Source: Martensiomyces pterosporus (lineage: Eukaryota; Kickxellomycota; Kickxellomycetes; Kickxellales; Kickxellaceae). Taken from it: a stretch of DNA of 19,380 nt. Where the stretch lies: assembly GCA_025201845.1 (NCBI GenBank), contig MU604125.1, positions 1-19,380 of the forward strand. The letters are read 5' to 3'. Each line of letters opens with the position of its first letter. The first letter of the stretch is position 1. A model generated the notes under the pieces. It did no database searches. It was not told where the DNA came from and saw nothing but the letters and a program-made list of their open reading frames with translations. The position numbers were made by a program, and so were the translations under genes. Shown here one piece after another: positions 8,596 to 14,719 of this stretch.

Positions 8596-8602
8596 TATAA
8601 AT
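8596..8602 (+). promoter_or_regulatory. TATA box upstream of the C2H2 mini-gene
   Basis: TATAAAT stands 115 bases before the ATG at 8717, with C-rich, G-poor sequence between them like other leaders in this window. A second TATAAATA lies further upstream at 8474-8481. Confidence 0.5.
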
Positions 8603-8716
8603 TTGCGCTTGGTGCTCTTCTGCTCGACAGAACACCCACACCCCCATCCCTACTTTCCACTGCACCCCCTTGCACTGCACTCGTGTTGACATAGTCGATC
8701 AACTCCATCGACGGCC

Positions 8717-8851
8717 ATGACCGTGGTTCTCAGCATCTTTCGCTTGTTTCACGTCTTTCGCTGTACGATGTGCACCGCTAGCTTCGACACTGTCAAGGAA
8801 CTCACCGACCATGTCAGAGCAAAGCACTTCTATCCTCCTCTTAGCGAGTGA
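8717..8851 (+). CDS. Single C2H2 zinc-finger microprotein (44 residues)
   Basis: The ORF runs from ATG at 8717 to TGA at 8849-8851. Residues 14-37 fit the classical finger exactly: F-x-C-x2-C-x3-F-x5-L-x2-H-x4-H (FRCTMC, then F, L, H and AKH). A hydrophobic N-terminus (MTVVLSIFRLFHV) precedes it, and FYPPLSE follows. An in-frame TGA about 24 bases upstream and no other ATG fix the start in the unspliced reading. TATAAAT at 8596-8602 and AATAAA at 8914-8919 frame it as a compact transcription unit between tRNA-Val and tRNA-Phe. One finger alone rarely binds DNA specifically, so a protein- or RNA-binding role, a partner, or additional exons are possible. A GTGAGC at 8848 could act as a donor and change the C-terminus. 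It could also be the last exon or remnant of a larger zinc-finger gene. Confidence 0.5.
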   Translation: MTVVLSIFRLFHVFRCTMCTASFDTVKELTDHVRAKHFYPPLSE

Positions 8852-8913
8852 GCATGCCACATCCGTTTTCCGATAGGCGAATTGCAGCATTGCACTGCAC
8901 CGCTCTGAACACC

Positions 8914-8919
8914 AATAAA
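8914..8919 (+). promoter_or_regulatory. AATAAA downstream of the C2H2 mini-gene
   Basis: The hexamer lies 62 bases after the TGA of the C2H2 ORF and 80 bases before tRNA-Phe. It supports a polymerase II transcript ending before the tRNA. Confidence 0.45.
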
Positions 8920-8999
8920 TAGCTGGATCAATATTACATGATTGTGAAGCTGTAGATTTTCCCGGGATCAGCAAGATCTGATAGAATCAGGATCCTTCA

Positions 9000-9072
9000 G
9001 GGGCTTTAGCTCATCTGGGAGAGCGTGTGACTGAAGTTCATAAGGTACCGTGTTCGATCCACGGAAGCCCCA
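9000..9072 (+). tRNA. tRNA-Phe (anticodon GAA)
   Basis: The 73-base cloverleaf has acceptor GGGGCTT/AAGCCCC (7 pairs) and D arm GCTC/GAGC. The anticodon stem TGTGA/TCATA holds loop CTGAAGT with GAA at 9033-9035. The T arm is CCGTG-TTCGATC-CACGG and the discriminator is A. The body follows the eukaryotic tRNA-Phe consensus (TTAGCTCA...GGGAGAGCG). No intron is present. Confidence 0.96.
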
Positions 9073-9381
9073 CTGCGATTCTCTTTTTGCATGCATGCTT
9101 TTGTGGCCAGCGTAGCGACGATTGTCTTTTGTCTCGCTTTTTGGTGGTTGTGTTAGATAGTGAGGCAGGGTGGCCGTGTAGACTGTAGGGGTGTACTTGT
9201 AAATAGATGTATTGCTAACAAGGAAACCACTACTCTACTGCGGCGGCCTCCCTGCTTTTATGCCAGGAGAACTTCTGCGCCTTGGCGGACTCCAAAAGGG
9301 GAGAGCCAGCTCAGCGGCTCACTTCAATAGTTGGACAGCGCATCTATTTATTCGATTTTTTTGTTCAGGTTGCTGGGGCGC
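9073..9381. other. Intergenic: tRNA-Phe terminator and DUF1764 3' region
   Basis: A T5 run at 9084-9088 should terminate tRNA-Phe. GCATGCATGC, an alternating purine-pyrimidine palindrome, follows at 9089-9098. TTTATT at 9347-9352 is AATAAA on the minus strand, 30 bases beyond the DUF1764 stop. No further gene is seen. Confidence 0.5.
9084..9088 (+). terminator. Pol III terminator of tRNA-Phe (T5 run)
   Basis: Five T residues lie 12 bases after the tRNA end, enough for Pol III termination. Confidence 0.75.
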
Positions 9382-9816
9382 CTAGAAACAGCAGTCGCAG
9401 TCAAATGGACACTGGTCAGTGTCACCCTCGCCCTCACCAATGTGGAGGTCCTCCATGTAAAAGACTCGTAGGCCGTCATCCGTGTACTTGGAGTTTTTGC
9501 CACGCGAATCAGCAAAATCGTCGTCTTTGGGCGGCGGCGGCTGTCTCTGCTGTTTGGTAATGCGGTCTGCAGCTGTGGCGTCAATGACCTTGATGGATTT
9601 TGTCGGTTTTGCCTGCTGTTCCTTTTCCTGTTTCTTGGTTGCTGCCTGCTTTGCTGGAGCTGGTTTGGTTGTAAAAATGTCGTCGATTTCGTTTTTGGAT
9701 GGCTTTGCAGAAAAAATATCGTCGATCTCGCTCGCAGCCTTTGTGGCGGGTTTCTTCGCCGCGGGCGCGGCCTTGTTCTTTGTTACTTTTCCACCGACAA
9801 CCGTGTCCTTTGCCAT
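9382..9816 (-). CDS. DUF1764-family conserved eukaryotic protein
   Basis: The product has 144 residues. The C-terminal block of about 33 residues is diagnostic of DUF1764: DDGLRVFYMEDLHIGEGEGD followed by QCPFDCDCCF at the extreme end, with its cysteine-rich finish intact. The N-terminal half is Lys/Ala-rich and low in complexity, with two copies of EIDDIF (about residues 30-35 and 43-48), also typical of the family. The function of DUF1764 proteins is not established; the basic tail suggests a nuclear or nucleolar protein, and the CPFDCDCC motif might bind a metal. The gene is divergent from the HMG-box gene (about 340 bases between starts), and AATAAA lies just past its stop on the minus strand. 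Confidence 0.88.
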   Translation of the reverse strand: MAKDTVVGGKVTKNKAAPAAKKPATKAASEIDDIFSAKPSKNEIDDIFTTKPAPAKQAATKKQEKEQQAKPTKSIKVIDATAADRITKQQRQPPPPKDDDFADSRGKNSKYTDDGLRVFYMEDLHIGEGEGDTDQCPFDCDCCF

Positions 9817-10155
9817 TGCTATAGCGATATAAACAGCTCAAATTCTTTGTGTAAGAGGGTTTGTAAGCTACTCGCCCCCTCTCTGTTCCGGAAATCGCTC
9901 ACGCAACATCTCTGAGCAGAGGTCAGTGCAGTTGTGGTACTGCATTGTGCCATTGACTGGCCAATAGCGGCAGCTCTGGCAGCTGAGTTGGTAAAAGCGG
10001 CTATTCGCGAAAAATAAGCCCTATGTTTCTGGTGCTACTGCAGGTGAAAACGCGTCTTCCCTCCTCTGCTTACCCTGGTTTGACATTTGCTCTTTTCTTA
10101 CACTACACACGCTGCTCGTTTCCTCAATTTATCTGCTGCTCCTTCGTAATATACA
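9817..10155. promoter_or_regulatory. Divergent promoter between DUF1764 and the HMG-box gene
   Basis: No gene is seen. CCAAT occurs at 9961-9965 on the plus strand, near the middle, and could serve both directions. A C/T-rich leader precedes the HMG start at 10156. No TATA box stands out. Confidence 0.45.
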
Positions 10156-11309
10156 ATGCTTCGAATTATGAGTTCTCTTTCAAAAAACGCCTCCCGTTCA
10201 GCGCGTGCGTTCAGCGTTTCGGCGGCTTCCCACGAGCCCGCGGCAACGCCTACCTCGAAGAAAAGCACAGCCAAAAAGCCCACGAAGAAGGCTGCCCCTG
10301 CTGCTGCGAAGAAGGCCGTGAAGAAGGCACCCAAGGCTCCAAGCAAGGCAGCTATCTTGGAGAGTAAGCTAATTGCAAACACCACGCATTTCTGTGCTTG
10401 AATTCTGCTTGTGTGTTCGCTAAATACACTTTTTTTATCGCGCGGTGTTTTCTTTCACATAACGTTGTAGAGCAGTTGAACTCGAAGAAAGGTGAGCAGC
10501 ATCATAGCAGGGAGCAGGGGTCTGGCGCCATGGGGAAGAGACATGTCATATGACGTGTTGATGAGAAAAAAGCGTATGGCGTGAGCGCGAGACTGAATGG
10601 CTGTGCATGTGCATTCCGTTTTGTAGCTCTTCTCAAGCTACCAAAGGGCCCAGCTAGCCCATTTGCGCTGTTTGTTAGCGAGACATCCGAGGCTGTTATG
10701 AGCAAGCAGCAGGGAGCCGGGTCAATTGCCGAGATCACCCGTGTTGCATCGCAGAACTGGAAGGCTCTGGGCGAATCCGACAAGCAGGTAGCGCATCAAA
10801 TATATATCCTAAAGTCCAGCGTGTATGGGTGCTTGATGTTGTTGATGCAAGAGTGCACTTCACTCATTGCTCGCCCTTCTTCCTATCGTTGATCCTGGAT
10901 AATGTAGAGGTACCAGTCCAAGTACGAGGGACTGCGCGCCAATCACGAGGAGACGCTGCGCCAGTGGTGGGCCACAGCTGACCGGAGTCTTGTGGAGTTG
11001 GAGAACAAGCGCCGCCGCCGCCACAACAAAAATGTCGCTGGCGGAGCCAAGGGCACAAAGTACCAGCTTCTGAAGGATCCATTTGCGCCTAAGCGTCCCG
11101 GTTCGGCATATCTGGCATTTTATAAGGAGAAGCTGGCGGCTCTCGGCTCGATTTCGCGCGACGAGCTGCTTAGCCAGTCGAAGATCACGGCGAGCCAGTG
11201 GAAGTCGCTGTCGGACGCTGAGAAGGCACCGTACGTGCAGCAGGCTGCTGCTGAGGCGGAAAAGTATAAGCAGGATATGGCTCAGTATAATGCGTCCCGT
11301 GCTGCCTGA
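10156..11309 (+). CDS. Mitochondrial-type double HMG-box DNA-packaging protein (Abf2/TFAM-like), four exons
   Basis: Proposed exons are 10156-10363, 10471-10491, 10627-10787 and 10908-11309, with all introns GT-AG (GTAAGC, GTGAGC and GTAGCG donors; TAG acceptors). The spliced frame gives 263 residues. The N-terminus is basic, hydroxylated and free of acids (MLRIMSSLSKNASRSARAFS), like a mitochondrial targeting peptide. A Lys/Ala/Pro-rich segment resembling a histone tail follows (30-68). HMG box 1 spans about 82-145 (LPKGPASPFALFVSE ... SQNWKALGESDK ... RYQSKYE). HMG box 2 spans about 191-255 (PKRPGSAYLAFYKEKL ... ASQWKSLSDAEKAPY). Two boxes behind a presequence match the Abf2/TFAM class, which compacts mitochondrial DNA. 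A nuclear role cannot be excluded. Splice sites were placed by eye; the box sequences cross them in frame. Confidence 0.8.
10471..10491 (+). other. 21-nt microexon of the HMG-box gene
   Basis: The sequence between TAG (ending 10470) and AAG|GTGAGC (donor at 10492) is 21 bases and encodes KQLNSKK across phase-1 junctions. Flanking introns are 107 and 135 bases. Skipping it keeps the frame, replacing eight residues by one threonine just before HMG box 1. Confidence 0.6.
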
Positions 11310-12057
11310 AGCAATGTGACTGGGGTGAAAGAACCAGCGCATTGGCCAGCTTTTTATATGGCTTGTCTATCGCCCCTTAGCCTACTTTCGCCTGTCTTCT
11401 TCTTTCGCTTGTCTATCGCGTACCCTGTGACGTAGTCCGTCTGACACTTTCTTTGGGTCATAGGAGCACGCTTTTACTCGGGGTTGCGGTGTTGGTGGTA
11501 AAGAGCGCAGCCTGTGCGTGCCCGGATCATGCGCCATCTTTTTGTTGCTGTTCCATCCGCCGCCACCCACCAACAGCTGCACTTTATATGCAATACATAA
11601 AATGTATAATTGGCACGTCATAGCAGCAATGCGTGGCAATAATGCTGCAGCAGGGGCAAGCGGTGCTGTGGCTGCGAGCTAGGCGGTGTGCAGGCGCCTT
11701 TCCCAAGCTGCTGCTGTGAGCCGGGCCGTGCTGCTAATCGATGCGCCTGCCAGCTCCAGCTGTGATGCCACAGGCTCGGGCAGCCCCCTCTTCGCACGAA
11801 GGAGGGCAAGTATCAGCGGCGATCACTGGACTGTCATTGGCCGTGCTCCGGCATTTCCCATATGCAGGCTGCCTGGTTATTGGCTGCGGGTCATGCTGCC
11901 CACTATTCGAAGCATCAGGGAAGTTCCCACACGCAAAGCAGAAAAGAGGCGCGGAAAGCAGGCGGGCAAAGCGCGCAACAGCATAGGCCCGAGTGTGGGT
12001 TGTGCATGTTTGCTGCTGTTCTTTTCCATGCCCTGCGTGGCCAGCGCCCTTGAAGAG

Positions 12058-12064
12058 TATAAAA
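12058..12064 (+). promoter_or_regulatory. Arginase TATA box
   Basis: TATAAAA followed by GGGGGCGG is a strong core promoter element. With initiation about 30 bases downstream, the first exon (about 12090-12188) contains no ATG, so translation starts after the leader intron. Confidence 0.65.
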
Positions 12065-12188
12065 GGGGGCGGTCTGCCCGCTCCCTCCTTCAGCCGTCAT
12101 CAGAAAAAAAAAAGGATTCTGCCGCAACCGCATCTACACCAGTAAACCCCTTCTACCCACTGCTCTTCTTGTTTGCTTTTATTGCCTG

Positions 12189-12370
12189 GTAAGTACAGTG
12201 CTTGCTTCCGCCAGTAGAATTGGGCATTTCTGTTCCTGGGCCCCCTTTGCTCTGCGCACCCCCAACGGCATCTCGTGGTTTGCTAACACTAGTCCGTCCT
12301 ATGGTGCATGTGCTCCGCACGATCACCCCCTCCCTCCCACCGCACTCCACCGGTGCTCTTTGCATATTAG
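12189..12370 (+). other. Intron in the arginase 5' leader
   Basis: The donor GTAAGTACAG at 12189 is near-perfect consensus and the acceptor TTGCATATTAG ends at 12370. The intron is 182 bases. It ends 77 bases before the start codon at 12448 and leaves an ATG-free leader of roughly 175 bases. Confidence 0.65.
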
Positions 12371-12447
12371 GTCAACAAGGACACCTCGCTACAGCCAAGC
12401 AGCCCTCTTCTTCCCTCCACTCTTCATCCACAAAACCTATCCTTCTA

Positions 12448-13422
12448 ATGGACTACTCTACCACCGATGCACGCCTCATGAGCGAGCGCTCCAAGTTCCT
12501 GAAGAACGCCGGTACCGTCGGCATCACATGTGTTCCCTTCAGCGGCGGCCAGCCCAAGGGTGGTGTGGACGACGGACCTGTTGAGATGATGCGCTTTGGC
12601 ATCCTCGACCAGATCCAGGACATGGGCTACAAAGTCGACCTCAGCGACGGCATGAACAAGTACCAGGCCATGAAGCCCGCCAGTGACCCTCCCATCGGCA
12701 AGATGAAGAACCCGCGCTACGTCTCCCTTGCCGCCCGCCGCGTGGCGGACCAGGTGAAGGAGCAGTGCGAGAAGGGGAACATGGCAGTTACTCTGGGTGG
12801 CGACCACTCTATTGCCATGGGCACCCTGGTGGGCAGCTCATCCGTGTATGGCGACGATTTGTGCGTGATCTGGGTCGATGCCCACGCCGACATCAACACC
12901 CCCGACTCCACCGACTCCGGAAACCTCCACGGATGCCCCCTCTCGTTCGTCCTCGGACTCTGCGAGTCTTCCGAGCCCTTCGAGTGGATCAAGCCATGCA
13001 TTCGCAAGGACCGCCTCGTCTACATTGGTCTGCGCGACGTCGATGCTGGCGAAAAGGCCATTCTGCGCAAGCACAACATCAAGGCGTTTAGCATGCATGA
13101 TGTTGACCGCTATGGAATTGGCAAGGTCGTCGAGATGGCCCTGGATCACGTCAACAAGGACCGCACGCTGCCTGTCCACATGAGCTTCGATGTCGATGCT
13201 CTCGACCCCTCCGTTGCGCCCGCCACCGGCACCCCTGTTAGAGGCGGCCTGACCTTCCGTGAGGGCCATTATATCTGCGAGGCTGTGGCTGAGACTGGGT
13301 GCCTTGTTGCCCTGGATCTTGTTGAGGTCAACCCCGCTTTGGGCGACCCGGAGTCGCTCCGTCAGACTGTCGCTGTGGGCTGCTCCCTGGTGCGGTGCTC
13401 GCTCGGCGAGACTCTGCTCTAA
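12448..13422 (+). CDS. CAR1: Arginase (L-arginine amidinohydrolase)
   Basis: The product has 324 residues, the usual length for a eukaryotic arginase. It hydrolyses L-arginine to ornithine and urea. All manganese ligands are visible: H120 in GGDHS, D144, H146 and D148 in VDAHADIN, and D248 and D250 in [10 protein letters not shown]. The catalytic histidine matches H161 in GNLHG, and the conserved glutamate is E293 in LVEVNP. The conserved ends are present ([20 protein letters not shown] near the N-terminus and the final helix with SLG). I chose the ATG at 12448 because the family N-terminus starts there. The upstream open frame passes through the leader intron and has no family homology. No targeting peptide is visible, so cytosolic location is likely. 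TATA box and leader intron suggest strong, inducible expression. Confidence 0.97.
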   Translation: MDYSTTDARLMSERSKFLKNAGTVGITCVPFSGGQPKGGVDDGPVEMMRFGILDQIQDMGYKVDLSDGMNKYQAMKPASDPPIGKMKNPRYVSLAARRVADQVKEQCEKGNMAVTLGGDHSIAMGTLVGSSSVYGDDLCVIWVDAHADINTPDSTDSGNLHGCPLSFVLGLCESSEPFEWIKPCIRKDRLVYIGLRDVDAGEKAILRKHNIKAFSMHDVDRYGIGKVVEMALDHVNKDRTLPVHMSFDVDALDPSVAPATGTPVRGGLTFREGHYICEAVAETGCLVALDLVEVNPALGDPESLRQTVAVGCSLVRCSLGETLL

Positions 13423-13525
13423 GCCAGACCCCTCCATGTTTGCCTTCATTCCTTAGCATTGCACATTGCCTTTTACCTTTTTATACTTATTGCTCTAAAA
13501 ACGCAGCCCGCCTTCATTGTTGGTA

Positions 13526-13611
13526 CACGTGCTGGAGGGTTTTGTACGGCGCAGGTAGTTGATGCCTTCCACGTGGCTGCGCCCCTTAAATCAGACCACA
13601 TAGAACACGTG
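13526..13611 (+). promoter_or_regulatory. Three CACGTG E-boxes upstream of elongin C
   Basis: CACGTG occurs at 13526-13531, 13570-13575 and 13606-13611. The first and third share the longer ACACGTGCTG. They lie 104-189 bases before the elongin C ATG. CACGTG is bound by bHLH factors of the Cbf1/Pho4/USF type. A 12-base tandem repeat (TCGCACGCTTTC, two copies at 13649-13672) follows in the leader. Confidence 0.6.
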
Positions 13612-13714
13612 CTGATATCATTGACAGGGTGCGCCTTCAGCCGCGCACTCGCACGCTTTCTCGCACGCTTTCTCGCTTGTTTATATTTCACCAAGCACAC
13701 GAGCAATCGCAGCG

Positions 13715-14035
13715 ATGGCACAGGCAGATAAAAAGGAGACAGTGCGGCTTCTGAGTGGCGACGGGTTCGCTTTCATAATCGACAAGTGCGTGGCGGAGCA
13801 GTCCTCAACCATAAAGAACATGCTCGACATGTCCACTGGCGGATTCACCGAGGCTCTGACGAACGAGATCAAATTCCCCGAAATCAAAGGCCAAATCCTG
13901 GAGAAAGTGTGCCAGTACCTGTTCTACAAGTATCGGTACGCCGACGAAGGTTCCTCAGAACGCGTGCCCGAGTTCAAGTTTGACCTAGAAATGTCACTGG
14001 AGCTCCTAATGGCTGCAGATTACCTGGACTGCTAA
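13715..14035 (+). CDS. ELC1: Elongin C (SKP1/BTB-fold adaptor)
   Basis: This single-exon gene encodes 106 residues (human 112, yeast 99). The whole sequence tracks elongin C: VRLLSGDGFAFIIDK at the N-terminus, SSTIKNMLDMSTGGF, the TNEIKFPEI strand, KVCQYLFYKYRY, and the C-terminal LELLMAADYLDC that matches the human ELLMAANFLDC end. Elongin C binds BC-box proteins and links them to cullin in ubiquitin ligases. In fungi it also partners Ela1 to remove stalled RNA polymerase II. It acts in nucleus and cytosol. Nothing is missing or extended. Confidence 0.96.
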   Translation: MAQADKKETVRLLSGDGFAFIIDKCVAEQSSTIKNMLDMSTGGFTEALTNEIKFPEIKGQILEKVCQYLFYKYRYADEGSSERVPEFKFDLEMSLELLMAADYLDC

Positions 14036-14699
14036 AATAGAGCACCACGTAGTACTTGCAAGCAGAACCAGTTAGCAATGCGGGTGCCATAGATTTAAAA
14101 CAGGCTATCCTGCCAAAGTGCGCTGCAATTGCAGCTGTACTTGGCAAGCCATGCTTGTCTGCATCTTCTTTCTAGCCTACGCCCGCTCTCCAGCTCCTTT
14201 CCCTGGATCCTACGCTGTTTCTCAACCATGAGCCGCCTTTCCGCAGTCAAATAGTGCTGCTCCTCAGCATGTGTGTGTGCCCTCCCAAGCCTGCATGTGT
14301 CGATGTCGCTGTGAATAGCACAAGTCTCCATGTAAGAGTTGCTGAATATAAAAGAGCGAAACAGAAAAGCACGCATCGCACTTGTTCATTCCGACTTTGT
14401 GCGCTCGGGCTGCTTGCTGCAAAAAGCCTGGTTATGGCGATGATTGAGTTGCCATGTTAAGCCAAAGAGGTATCTTTTGCCAACTCTATATCCCCTCATG
14501 TGTAGAGCATAAGCTGACCGAGGGTGTATTTCGTGATAACCAGGCGGTAACAATGGTGTGCAGGCTGACGCCGTGATGCGAAAACACCACTGAATAAATA
14601 AACTACAAGGGGTCTATTCGAGGTACTTTGGAAAGTGTATTTCGTGATAGCTGACGCCGTGATGCGAAAACACCACTGAATAAATAAACTACAAGGGGT
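14036..14699. other. Intergenic region between elongin C and the M16 protease
   Basis: No coding gene is supported. It contains a TATAAAAG at 14347-14354 without an obvious downstream ORF, overlapping AATAAA motifs at 14593-14602, and a tandem duplication that reaches into the protease 3' end. A reading frame beginning at an ATG at 14434 stops after eight codons. Confidence 0.5.
14347..14602 (+). promoter_or_regulatory. Orphan TATA box and poly(A)-signal pair, possible short transcript
   Basis: TATAAAAG at 14347-14354 is as good as the arginase TATA box. AATAAA occurs at 14593-14598 and 14597-14602 on the same strand, about 240 bases downstream. Only tiny ORFs lie between, so a short non-coding RNA, an unrecognised spliced gene, or chance are all possible. 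Confidence 0.25.
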
Positions 14700-14719
14700 C
14701 TATTCGAGGTACTTTGGAA
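14524..14719. repeat. Tandem direct duplication covering the protease stop codon and 3' region
   Basis: Copy 1 is 14524-14633 and copy 2 is 14635-14719. The first 15 bases (GTGTATTTCGTGATA) and the last 70 bases are identical between copies. Copy 1 has 25 additional bases (14539-14563) between these blocks. The 70-base block (14564-14633 and 14650-14719) includes the final six codons and stop of the protease gene in copy 2, so copy 1 holds a non-functional echo of that coding end. Confidence 0.95.

Larger units (their letters stand above)
11310..12447 (+). promoter_or_regulatory. Intergenic: HMG 3' region, arginase promoter and leader
   Basis: There is no supported gene in these 1.1 kb. The right half is the arginase control region. 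ATTGG (reverse CCAAT) occurs near 11836 and 11879, a TATA box at 12058, an ATG-free leader, and an intron at 12189-12370. An open frame over 11686-12192 lacks family features and overlaps the TATA box and leader. Confidence 0.5.

Noticed and set aside
8494..8694. 66-codon ORF (ATG at 8494) between tRNA-Val and the C2H2 mini-gene
   Set aside because: It has a real ATG and an upstream TATA-like TATAAATA, but no recognisable motif, and it overlaps the better-placed TATA box of the C2H2 gene. Not strong enough to list.
11686..12192. Open frame of about 168 codons upstream of arginase
   Set aside because: It runs through the TATA box, the leader and into the leader intron donor, and its sequence is not protein-like.
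12838..13449. 203-codon open frame on the minus strand across arginase
   Set aside because: It is a shadow of the arginase codon pattern. The plus strand has all catalytic residues.
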